Source: Kiritimatiellia bacterium
Lineage (GTDB): Bacteria > Verrucomicrobiota > Kiritimatiellia > UBA8416
Assembly: GCA_007126175.1 (NCBI GenBank)
Contig: SLBU01000051.1
Location: 1-6,023, forward strand
Direction: 5' to 3'
DNA: 6,023 bases
Shown: positions 1 through 5,836 of the stretch, in pieces
How the letters are laid out: each line of letters opens with the position of its first letter
Numbering within the stretch: position 1 is the stretch's first letter
The notes under the pieces: model-generated
Seen by the model: the letters and a program-made list of their open reading frames with translations, nothing else
What the model was told of the DNA's origin: nothing
The model's database searches: none
Made by a program: the position numbers and the translations under genes

Positions 1-1
1 T

Positions 2-505
2 AGGCAAAATATTCGTGAGCTCGAGCTGCGCATCAATGATCTGGAGCAGGAACAGCTTGTCTTACGTGAGCAAAGAGATACGCTCCAGGTACGTAGCGAC
101 GAGCAAGTGGCACGGATTGCAACTTTACAGGAGCGGATTACGACGTTAGAAGGTGTACCTACGCCTGGCGGTATGGAGATCGAGGGAGGTATACCGGCCG
201 GTGCTGCGCGGGTTGATATTGCTGTGGGCGAGAAGGGGACTGTGGTCTCGATCGATGAGAAGCATTTATTCGTCGTGATCGAATTGGATGCTGCATTCAT
301 GGAAGAGCTCGTGGGCGCGGCCGTGCAAGGGCGTTTGCCGATGGTGGAACTTTTTGTGGAGCGTGGCGAAGGCCAGCGGCGTACCTTTGTGACAAAGGTG
401 CGGCTGACCCAGGTGAAGCAGGATCGTAATCTTGCCATTGGCGATATTCTGCCGGACTGGCAGCAAATGGATCTGCGCGTTGGTGACCGGGTGTTTTATC
501 AGTGA
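2..505 (+). CDS. Coiled-coil protein with beta-rich C-terminal domain, 5' end outside window
   Basis: The reading frame is open from base 2 to the TGA at 503-505, so the gene begins upstream of the window; the GTG at 107 is an internal valine, not a start. The visible 167 residues have two parts. The first ~48 are highly charged with a heptad pattern of I/L (RELELRINDLEQEQLVLREQ and on to ITTLEG), a clear coiled coil. After a Pro/Gly-rich linker (about residues 49-69, GVPTPGG...GGIPAGAARV) comes a domain of ~95 residues built of short alternating hydrophobic strands: GTVVSID, LFVVIELD, PMVELFVER, FVTKVRLTQV, ending LRVGDRVFYQ. The GxVxxVD...VVI...GDRV pattern resembles small beta-barrel domains found at the C-end of envelope-associated proteins in PVC bacteria and loosely the FlgT C-terminal domain; this is from memory. 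Function is unknown. It is followed 10 nt later by a lipoprotein gene whose ribosome site overlaps this stop codon, so the two are probably co-translated. A periplasmic or envelope role is inference. Confidence 0.85.
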   Translation, partial: RQNIRELELRINDLEQEQLVLREQRDTLQVRSDEQVARIATLQERITTLEGVPTPGGMEIEGGIPAGAARVDIAVGEKGTVVSIDEKHLFVVIELDAAFMEELVGAAVQGRLPMVELFVERGEGQRRTFVTKVRLTQVKQDRNLAIGDILPDWQQMDLRVGDRVFYQ

Positions 506-507
506 GG
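504..507 (+). promoter_or_regulatory. Ribosome binding site of the mini-lipoprotein gene
   Basis: GAGG lies 8 nt before the ATG at 516 and overlaps the TGA stop (503-505) of the upstream gene. This supports 516, rather than upstream in-frame codons near 432, as the start, and suggests translational coupling of the two genes. Confidence 0.6.
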
Positions 508-515
508 TCGTGCGT

Positions 516-668
516 ATGCGCATTAGTACGGGCTTGTTGCTTTTGGTGGTAGGGGTTGCCGTGACCATAACTGCTGGCTGCTATTCAGTGCCGGCTGATT
601 CGGATATTCCGTGGAACGCCCCGCAGGGGTGGGAGGGGAGTCCTTATATCCCCGGCTTTTCGGAATAA
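516..668 (+). CDS. Small (50 aa) predicted lipoprotein
   Basis: The ATG at 516 gives MRISTGLLLLVVGVAVTITA followed by GC and a 28-residue tail. One Arg, a 14-16 residue hydrophobic core and the lipobox T-A-G-Cys22 form a class II signal peptide, so the predicted mature product is a 29-residue lipid-anchored peptide (CYSVPADSDIPW to GFSE) rich in Pro, Trp and Gly with no charged basic residue. The Asp-rich start after Cys (Y-S at +2/+3) gives no clear inner-membrane retention signal. I recall similarly short lipoproteins with a PWN-PQ-WEG core in Verrucomicrobia-like genomes, all without a known function; this is unverified memory. It sits 10 nt after the coiled-coil gene with a GAGG ribosome site at 8-nt spacing, and is the last gene of that operon before a hairpin and the convergent recN. 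Frames starting further upstream would read through the end of the previous gene and put extra residues before the signal peptide, so they are rejected. Being real is supported by the lipobox and ribosome site together. Confidence 0.75.
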   Translation: MRISTGLLLLVVGVAVTITAGCYSVPADSDIPWNAPQGWEGSPYIPGFSE

Positions 669-674
669 AGGTTT

Positions 675-701
675 CTCGTTGTGCCCGCAGGGCACGATGA
701 G
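675..701 (+). terminator. GC-rich hairpin between convergent genes
   Basis: Bases 675-686 (CTCGTTGTGCCC) pair with 690-701 (GGGCACGATGAG) around a 3-nt loop, GCA: 12 pairs, ten Watson-Crick and two G-U in the plus-strand RNA. In the minus-strand RNA the two G-U pairs become C-A mismatches, so the fold favours ending the plus-strand lipoprotein transcript. The hairpin lies between the TAA at 666-668 and the recN stop at 702-704 and fills almost the whole gap. Downstream on the plus strand there are only TT pairs (TTAGGCTTGGTT), no proper U-run, so it is not a canonical intrinsic terminator. Confidence 0.55.
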
Positions 702-2366
702 TTAGGCTTGGTTGAGCAGTTCCCTGGCATGGCGCAAGGTAACGCTGGTTAGATCGCGGCCTCCCAGCATGCGCGCAATTTCCTCGGCGCGGCTCGCATC
801 TTGCACGGGTTGGATTTCCACACGGGTGCGTCCATCCTTGACGGATTTTTGGACGACCAGATGGTGCTGGCCGCATACGGCCACTTGCGGGAGATGCGTA
901 ATACACAAGACTTGGTGTGCTTGTGCAACCATCGCCAATTTTCGACCGACGGCATTTCCCATTTCACCACCGAGGTTGGCGTCGATTTCATCGAAAACGA
1001 GTATTGGTACCTTGTCGTGTTGTGCCAGCACGGCTTTGAGTGCCAGCATGACACGGGAGATCTCCCCGCTGGACGCGATATCCTTGAGTGCGCGCATATC
1101 CTCGCCGGGGTTGGGGGCAAAGCCGAAATCGACGATGTCGATGCCGTCGGGGCCTGGTGTCGGGGTGGGGTTGATGGCAATCGTAAAGCGACCATGGCCA
1201 AAACCGAGATCTTTCAAGTGTTTTTCTACTTGCTGGCCCAGTGTTGCTGCACTTCTGATGCGTGCCTTGCGTAAGGCATTTCCGTGCTGCTGTATCTGCT
1301 TTTGGGCCTGGGCAAGTGCTTCTGCGATTTCGGCGAGGCGGGTTTCGCGAGTGGCGAGTTTCTGGCGTTGTTGGCGGGCATTTTCGAGAAAGGCCAGCAT
1401 GTCTGCAAATGTGCGGCCATATTTGCGTTTGAGTTTCTGGAGTAAGGCCATACGATCTTCGAGCCAGACGAGACGCTCTGGATCGACATCCATGCGGTTG
1501 AGCATGGTGGCCACGGCCTGGGAAATCTCCTTGGTTTGCACTGCGACGGTATCAATGCTCTCGAGCCATTCTGTTGCTTCGGGGATCAGATCGGCCAGTT
1601 CCGTGAGGGCGCGCCGGGCCGTTGCAATCACGGAAAAAGCGGCTTGCTCGTCTTCCGTGAGTGTATTGGTGATGCCGTCGGCCAATTCGATGATGCGCGA
1701 AGCATTGGCAATGCGGGTGTGTTCTGCCAATAATTCCTCTTCGTCTGTGTTGTCTAGATCTGCTTGTTCGAGTTCCTGGATCTGGTAATTGAGCAGATCC
1801 ACTTGTGCGGCCGTATCGCCATCGGCATTGGCGAATGCCTCGCGTTCGTTCTCGAGTGCGAGCAGTTCCTCATAGGGCTGTCGATAGGCACGCAGGAGGT
1901 CATCGTGTTTACCGAATGCATCGAGAATCTCGCGCTGAAAGGCGTTATGCAGCAAGGACTGGTGTTCGTGGGGTCCATGCATATCGATGAGCAAATCGCC
2001 GACGCGGCGTAACAGTTGTACGGTGGCGGGTGTGTCGTTAATAAAGACCCGACTGGGGCCGGTACTCGCGATCGAACGGCGGATAATGAGTTCTCCGTCC
2101 GTGCAAGACTCCAGCCCCGCATCCACCAGGATGGTATTGATGGGGCCAGGTTGTGCAAGAAAGAATGCCGCTTCGGCCATGCATTGCTCAGCGCCGGTGC
2201 GAATCAACGACTTGTCGGCCCGCTCTCCCAAGAGCAATTGCAGCGCGTCGGCCAACATCGACTTGCCAGCACCGGTTTCGCCGGTGATCACATTCAGTCC
2301 GGGTGCAAAGGCGACCGATGCCTCATCGACCACCGCAAGATTTTTGATTCGCAGATTTGTTAGCAT
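702..2366 (-). CDS. recN: DNA repair ATPase RecN
   Basis: RecN is a cytoplasmic SMC-like ATPase that helps bring together and repair DNA double-strand breaks. The 554-residue length matches the family (~550-575). From the N-end: the opening MLTNLRIKNLAVVDE aligns with the E. coli protein start, fixing the ATG at 2366; Walker A GETGAGKS is at residues 29-36; MHGPHEHQSLL (129-139) is the Q-loop region; coiled-coil arms run about 155-380; the ABC signature SSGEISRVMLALKAVL is at 432-447; Walker B ILVFDE ends at Asp459-Glu460; THLPQVA carries the H-loop His491. Two positions differ from the textbook proteins: Pro132 in GPHEHQ where Gln is usual, and DANLGG (462-467) for D-x-G-x-SG; I think both are normal for PVC-type RecN. 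No Shine-Dalgarno precedes the ATG (CCCAACCC), but a promoter-like pair lies just upstream. No LexA-like box (CTGT-N8-ACAG, or the TGTTC-N4-GAACA type) is visible, so SOS control is not shown. It is 49 nt behind the methyltransferase gene and could also be read from that operon. Confidence 0.96.
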   Translation of the reverse strand: MLTNLRIKNLAVVDEASVAFAPGLNVITGETGAGKSMLADALQLLLGERADKSLIRTGAEQCMAEAAFFLAQPGPINTILVDAGLESCTDGELIIRRSIASTGPSRVFINDTPATVQLLRRVGDLLIDMHGPHEHQSLLHNAFQREILDAFGKHDDLLRAYRQPYEELLALENEREAFANADGDTAAQVDLLNYQIQELEQADLDNTDEEELLAEHTRIANASRIIELADGITNTLTEDEQAAFSVIATARRALTELADLIPEATEWLESIDTVAVQTKEISQAVATMLNRMDVDPERLVWLEDRMALLQKLKRKYGRTFADMLAFLENARQQRQKLATRETRLAEIAEALAQAQKQIQQHGNALRKARIRSAATLGQQVEKHLKDLGFGHGRFTIAINPTPTPGPDGIDIVDFGFAPNPGEDMRALKDIASSGEISRVMLALKAVLAQHDKVPILVFDEIDANLGGEMGNAVGRKLAMVAQAHQVLCITHLPQVAVCGQHHLVVQKSVKDGRTRVEIQPVQDASRAEEIARMLGGRDLTSVTLRHARELLNQA

Positions 2367-2374
2367 GGGTTGGG

Positions 2375-2404
2375 ATCATACAGGATCGAGGGGGCAAACT
2401 GCAA
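2375..2404 (-). promoter_or_regulatory. Candidate recN promoter
   Basis: On the minus strand, TTGCAG (2399-2404) and TATGAT (2375-2380) are separated by 18 nt, close to the sigma70 consensus (four of six and five of six matches). The -10 box ends 8 nt before the recN ATG, so a normal start site would fall at or within a base or two of the A of ATG, which predicts a leaderless mRNA. It lies in the 49-nt gap behind the methyltransferase stop. Sequence match only. Confidence 0.5.
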
Positions 2405-2415
2405 CAGGGGAATGC

Positions 2416-3189
2416 TCAATCACGTTTTATGCCGATGAACACGCGATACATACCGGGTTCGAGTTGATCCGTTTCGATGGTGTCGGAAGTGGCTTTGAAA
2501 CCGGCAGCGCGCATCCATTTGAGCCATTCGGTTTTGCTAAATAGTCCGCAAATATGCGTTTCGCCGCTTACTTCGGGGCGTACTGCGCCCGCGGGGCGCA
2601 AGAGGTAAGCAAAATCGACTTGGTACTGTCCGTCGCCGGGGACGGGGTCATGGTCCCACTGTAGAAAGCGCATGGAAGCGCCATTGCCGTCGTGGCCGCC
2701 ATGATAGGTGGCCGGGCGAAAGACCTCTGCGGTGTAATCCGGTACGAACAGGGCAATGCCCCCGGGGTTACAGTGTTGGTAGGCGGTCCGGAGGGCGGCT
2801 TGCAGATCGGCGGGGGTGGCCATGTAGCCGATGGCATCGTGAATAAAAACTATGTCGAACTGGTGCGCTAAGCGGATGGTACGCATGTCGCCTTGCAGGT
2901 GCGCGCAGGTAGGGTTCAATTTGCGACTGACTGCAAGCATGGGTTCTGAGCGGTCGCAAAGCGTGATGGCGTAGTGCTGTTTGAGAAACGACGCCGTGTT
3001 CCCGCCGCCGCTGCCGAGTTCCAGTAGGGTGCGAGGGGGCCGGGGGCTATGCGAACAGATGATTTCATGGTAGAGTGCGGCATCCTCCTCGTACTCCTCA
3101 GGAGCCGAAAGCAGCGGCCACCAATCGGCATACCGCGTGTAGAGGAGCGGTTCGGTCTCGAGTTGGCGTTGTTGTGGTTGGGGGCTCAT
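2416..3189 (-). CDS. Class I SAM-dependent methyltransferase
   Basis: The 257-residue soluble protein has the Rossmann methyltransferase core. Motif I is LLELGSGGGNTASFL (55-69), the SAM-binding glycine loop; ITLCDRSEPMLAVSR (75-89) follows with Asp79 where the SAM ribose acid is expected; LQGDMRTIRL (98-107) gives Asp101 near the adenine; FDIVFIHDAIGYM (111-123) is the strand-4 region; CNPGGIALFVPDY (140-152) is the post-core strand. The rest, with EVFRPATYHGG, FAYLLRPAG and a terminal FIGIKRD strand, is the substrate-side cap. Order and motifs, especially GDMR plus the Asp-Ala-Ile-Gly-Tyr-Met stretch, resemble small-molecule methyltransferases such as the amino-sugar N-methyltransferases TylM1/DesVI, but the substrate cannot be told from sequence. 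The gene starts 7 nt after the stop of the SDR gene with no Shine-Dalgarno (TAGATAATCG before the ATG), which suggests reinitiation by ribosomes finishing the SDR gene. Co-expression with a sugar-type SDR makes a sugar or secondary metabolite substrate reasonable, as inference only. Confidence 0.88.
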   Translation of the reverse strand: MSPQPQQRQLETEPLLYTRYADWWPLLSAPEEYEEDAALYHEIICSHSPRPPRTLLELGSGGGNTASFLKQHYAITLCDRSEPMLAVSRKLNPTCAHLQGDMRTIRLAHQFDIVFIHDAIGYMATPADLQAALRTAYQHCNPGGIALFVPDYTAEVFRPATYHGGHDGNGASMRFLQWDHDPVPGDGQYQVDFAYLLRPAGAVRPEVSGETHICGLFSKTEWLKWMRAAGFKATSDTIETDQLEPGMYRVFIGIKRD

Positions 3190-3196
3190 CGATTAT

Positions 3197-4243
3197 CTAG
3201 AAGAAGATTTTGAAGAAGCGCAGGATTCCTTGCTTCCAGGGGACACGGTGGGAAATGCCGCTGCGGTTTTCGAATTCGGCGAGATGCGTGAGATACCATT
3301 CGTAGTTACGGATCAAGGCATCCTTGTTGGAGTAGCGTGGATTGAAACCGAGGTGCTTCTCGGCTTTTTCGATGCTTACAAAGGAGTCTTCACAGGCAGT
3401 CTCGTACACCCATTTGTAGAGGGGGGAGAGGTGCAATGCTTCCAGGATACGCAGGGTCCAGATGATCGGGCGGGCCGGCGTTCCAATGATGCGCTTGCCG
3501 TGGCCGGCATGATCGAGTACGGCTTGATAATCTTCGCGCATGGTCGTGAATGTGCGGGCGCCAATATTAAACGTGTCGTTGGCAACCTCCGGTTCTTTGG
3601 TGAGGGTCAGCCAGATTGCCTCACAAAGATCTTCCACATCGAGCAGTTGGTAGCGATTACGCCCGTTGCCGATCATGGGGAAGTTGCGTGCATCGCGGGC
3701 CCAATCGTAGAACAAGGCAAAGACACCAAGGCGCTCCGGGCCCACAAAGGATTTTGGGCGTATAATCGGCACACACATTCCGCTCTTGCGTAGTTCGAGA
3801 CAGGCCTGTTCGGCTTCGATCTTGGCTATGCCATAGGGGCCTACGCCATCGAGCTTGTCGTCTTCGCACAAGGGGTGGTGGTCCGGGATGCCGTATACGG
3901 CCGTCGAGGAGATGTGCACGAAGCGTTTGACGGTGCCAGCCTTGCGGGCGGCTTCGGTCAGGTTGCGGGTGCCGTCGACATCGGTGGTCATGATTTCCTG
4001 CTCCGTATAGAGAGGCAGGGCGGCGGCAGTGTGGATCACCCAGGAGACACCCTGCATACAACGCTCGACACAGGTCGTATCGCGAATATCGCCCAAGACC
4101 GACTCGACCCGATCTTTTTCCGGATAGTCAAACGGTTCGATATCCAGTGAAATAATTTGGGTAATGCCTTTTTGCAGAAGGTGGCGGATCAGGTTGATGC
4201 CTAGAAAGCCGCTGCCGCCGGTTATCAGTACTTTTTGTTCCAT
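3197..4243 (-). CDS. NAD-dependent epimerase/dehydratase (extended SDR family)
   Basis: A 348-residue extended short-chain dehydrogenase/reductase of the WcaG/GalE type, which usually acts on nucleotide sugars with bound NAD(P). Seen in order: Rossmann motif VLITGGSGFLG (5-15); Asp34 at the end of strand 2, favouring NAD over NADP; GDIRD (51-55); HTAA (71-74); DVDGTRNL (88-95); the catalytic Ser in HISSTAVYG (110-118, Ser112/113) and the catalytic pair Tyr137-x3-Lys141 in YGIAK; PKSFVGPERLG (163-173) and LLDVEDLCEAI (200-210), family substrate-side motifs. The end (residues 331-348, SHRVPWKQGILRFFKIFF) is basic and hydrophobic and could touch the membrane. The start at 4243 is chosen because AAGGAG lies 8 nt upstream and the Rossmann strand begins at once; a longer frame from a TTG at 4315 would add 24 unrelated residues. 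First gene of a unit with the methyltransferase (7 nt) and perhaps recN. Exact substrate (epimerase, dehydratase or reductase) is not decidable. Confidence 0.9.
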   Translation of the reverse strand: MEQKVLITGGSGFLGINLIRHLLQKGITQIISLDIEPFDYPEKDRVESVLGDIRDTTCVERCMQGVSWVIHTAAALPLYTEQEIMTTDVDGTRNLTEAARKAGTVKRFVHISSTAVYGIPDHHPLCEDDKLDGVGPYGIAKIEAEQACLELRKSGMCVPIIRPKSFVGPERLGVFALFYDWARDARNFPMIGNGRNRYQLLDVEDLCEAIWLTLTKEPEVANDTFNIGARTFTTMREDYQAVLDHAGHGKRIIGTPARPIIWTLRILEALHLSPLYKWVYETACEDSFVSIEKAEKHLGFNPRYSNKDALIRNYEWYLTHLAEFENRSGISHRVPWKQGILRFFKIFF

Positions 4244-4251
4244 GCGATGTG

Positions 4252-4257
4252 CTCCTT
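4252..4257 (-). promoter_or_regulatory. Ribosome binding site of the SDR gene
   Basis: AAGGAG on the minus strand, 8 nt before the ATG at 4243. It is the strongest Shine-Dalgarno in the window and decides the start of the SDR gene against the 24-codon longer TTG option. Confidence 0.75.
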
Positions 4258-4286
4258 GCGCGTAAATATAGGTTTGCGGGATACTA

Positions 4287-4302
4287 GGCCATGCGGGCCA
4301 TG
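4287..4302. repeat. Direct repeat GGCCATG-CG-GGCCATG
   Basis: Two identical heptamers 9 bp apart (start to start) in the divergent intergenic region. The spacing is just short of one helical turn, as for tandem half-sites of a regulator, but two copies of a GC-rich 7-mer may be chance. Confidence 0.35.
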
Positions 4303-4350
4303 TAGAAAAGCCCAAACCATCCGGTTTTCATTCTGCTGCTTCGGTTCTAC

Positions 4351-4379
4351 TTGAATGCGGGGTGAGAGTCCGGTACGGT
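4351..4379 (+). promoter_or_regulatory. Weak candidate uxaC promoter
   Basis: TTGAAT (4351-4356), 17 nt, TACGGT (4374-4379). The -35 matches sigma70 in four of six bases (TTGA), the -10 in only three (T, A and final T). The -10 box ends 7 nt before the uxaC ATG at 4387, the same layout as at recN, which would give a leaderless or near-leaderless mRNA. The weak -10 would fit an activator-dependent promoter; this is inference. Confidence 0.3.
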
Positions 4380-4386
4380 TGCGCCC

Positions 4387-5805
4387 ATGAAAACATTTAT
4401 CCACGACGACTTCTTGTTGGACACGCGTGAAGCGCGCACGTTGTACCATGAGTATGCGGCGGGGCAGCCGATCGTAGATTACCATTGCCATTTGCCACCG
4501 TCTGAGGTGGCGGCGGACAAGCGCTGGGAAAATATCTCGCAGGTCTGGTTGCATGGGGATCATTACAAATGGCGGGCGATGCGAAGCAACGGCGTCGCCG
4601 AGCGCTATTGTACGGGGGATGCCAGTGATCGCGCAAAATTTGATCAGTTTGCCGCGAGCATGCCGTATTTTCTGCGGAATCCAGTGTATCATTGGTCCCA
4701 TCTGGAGTTGGCGCGTTATTTCGAGATTGATGATCTTCTGTTGTCGAGCGCCACGGCCGATACGGTCTGGGATCGTACCAAGGAGGTTTTGGCGCGGGCG
4801 GAATCCTCGGCGCGTGGTTTCATGACCCAGAGCAATGTGGTGCTGGTATGCACGACCGATGACCCGGTGGATTCGCTGGAGCATCACAAGACGGTATCGG
4901 CAGATGCTGCATGTACTATACAGATGTTGCCGACGTGGCGTCCGGACAAGGTCTTTGCGGTGCAGCGTCCGGATTTCTTTAATGCGTGGGTCGATCAACT
5001 GGGGGCACTGACCGGCGGGCAGATTGATTCTATTGAGGCACTGTTGGCGGGCTTGCAGCAGCGGCATGACTACTTCCATGCAGTGGGTTGCCGTTTGTCG
5101 GACTATGGGCTGGAAACGGTCGTGGGGCAGCCGGTGGATCCGCAAGCGGTCGAGGCCATATTTGCGAAGGTACGCAAAGGGGAGGCGGCGACAGATGCGG
5201 AGCGCTGGTTATTCCAGTCGGCCTTGCATGATGCCTGTGCCCGGATGGATGCTGTCAGCAACTGGACGATGCAGATACATTATGGTGCCATGCGCAACAA
5301 CAACAGCAGGCTCTTTACGCGTCTGGGCCCGGATACGGGGTTTGATAGTATCGGCGACTTGCCGATTGCGTCGGGTCTCTCGCGTTTTCTGGATCGTTTG
5401 GATCAGGATGAAGCGTTGCCGCGCACGATTTTATACACCTTGAATCCGCGCGACAATGAAGTGCTTGGCACGATGATCGGCAACTTCCAGGATGGGAGTG
5501 TCCCGGGCAAGCTGCAGTTTGGTAGCGGTTGGTGGTTCAATGATCAACTTGATGGCATGCGCCGCCAGATGGATGCTCTCAGCCAACTGGGCTTGTTGCG
5601 GCGGTTTGTGGGGATGCTCACCGATAGCCGATCCTTCCTGTCCTACACGCGCCACGAGTACTTCCGGCGCCTGCTGTGCAACATGCTCGGCGAGGAAATG
5701 GATAGCGGCCTGCTACCGCACGACATGGAACTTATCGGCAATATGGTCCAGGACATCAGCTACCGCAACGCCGCGCGCTATTTCGGCTTCGATTTGCCGA
5801 CCTAG
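4387..5805 (+). CDS. uxaC: Uronate (glucuronate/galacturonate) isomerase UxaC
   Basis: UxaC (EC 5.3.1.12) converts D-glucuronate to D-fructuronate and D-galacturonate to D-tagaturonate, the first intracellular step of hexuronate breakdown. It belongs to the amidohydrolase-like TIM-barrel superfamily. The 472 residues match the family length (E. coli 470) and align with it end to end: the opening FIHDDFLLDT; IVDYHCHLPP with metal-site His33 and His35 in H-x-H; GDHYKWRAMRSNGVAER (57-73); TTDDPVDSLEHH (156-167); WRPDK (184-188); MQIHYGAMRNNN (295-306); TLNPRDNEVLGTMIGNFQ (351-368); FGSGWWFNDQLDGM (378-391); GMLTDSRSFLSYTRHEYFRR (409-428). All key blocks are intact, so the enzyme should be active. 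The start is fixed by homology, yet no Shine-Dalgarno precedes it (GGTTGCGCCC); see the promoter entry. No uxaA/B, uxuA/B or kdgK/A neighbour is in the window, so the rest of the pathway must be elsewhere. It is divergent from the SDR gene and convergent with lgt. Uronates would come from plant or algal polysaccharides. Confidence 0.97.
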   Translation: MKTFIHDDFLLDTREARTLYHEYAAGQPIVDYHCHLPPSEVAADKRWENISQVWLHGDHYKWRAMRSNGVAERYCTGDASDRAKFDQFAASMPYFLRNPVYHWSHLELARYFEIDDLLLSSATADTVWDRTKEVLARAESSARGFMTQSNVVLVCTTDDPVDSLEHHKTVSADAACTIQMLPTWRPDKVFAVQRPDFFNAWVDQLGALTGGQIDSIEALLAGLQQRHDYFHAVGCRLSDYGLETVVGQPVDPQAVEAIFAKVRKGEAATDAERWLFQSALHDACARMDAVSNWTMQIHYGAMRNNNSRLFTRLGPDTGFDSIGDLPIASGLSRFLDRLDQDEALPRTILYTLNPRDNEVLGTMIGNFQDGSVPGKLQFGSGWWFNDQLDGMRRQMDALSQLGLLRRFVGMLTDSRSFLSYTRHEYFRRLLCNMLGEEMDSGLLPHDMELIGNMVQDISYRNAARYFGFDLPT

Positions 5806-5836
5806 TGGGGGCACGTGAGCGGCCAAGATGATGCGG

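Larger units (their letters stand above)
4244..4386. promoter_or_regulatory. Divergent intergenic control region (SDR gene / uxaC)
   Basis: This 143-nt gap separates the divergent SDR and uxaC starts and must hold both promoters. For the SDR gene, minus-strand TATATT (4264-4269) or TAGTAT (4281-4286, read on the minus strand) could be -10 boxes, but neither has a convincing -35 box at 16-18 nt. The uxaC promoter candidate is listed separately. A 7-bp direct repeat, GGCCATG at 4287-4293 and 4296-4302, is near the middle. No clear LacI- or GntR-type palindrome for a uronate-responsive regulator was found by eye. Confidence 0.5.

Noticed and set aside
107..505. GTG at 107 as the start of a separate 132-residue protein
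   Set aside because: The frame is open to the window edge and the upstream residues continue the same coiled-coil heptads, so 107 is internal to a longer gene.
712..1788. 358-codon open frame on the plus strand opposite recN
   Set aside because: It is antisense to recN, which has all family motifs. The translation is Ser/Arg/Ala-rich low-complexity of the kind that arises opposite a GC-rich gene, with no domain and no ribosome site.
2367..2415. Possible LexA/SOS box before recN (CTGT at the TATGAT box, CTGTTGCAG further up)
   Set aside because: Neither CTGT is followed by ACAG at 8 nt and no TGTTC-N4-GAACA is present, so SOS control cannot be claimed.
4244..4315. 24-codon N-terminal extension of the SDR from a TTG
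   Set aside because: AAGGAG at the right distance supports the ATG at 4243, and the Rossmann strand starts immediately after it; the extension resembles nothing in the family.
4302..4350. Inverted repeat GTAGAA (4302-4307) and TTCTAC (4345-4350)
   Set aside because: The arms are only 6 bp with a 37-nt spacer and do not extend further; this is expected by chance in a region of this size.
4225..5145. 306-codon open frame on the minus strand opposite uxaC
   Set aside because: It overlaps the secure uxaC and the start of the SDR gene, is Arg/His/Pro-rich with no recognisable motif, and would cover the whole divergent control region.
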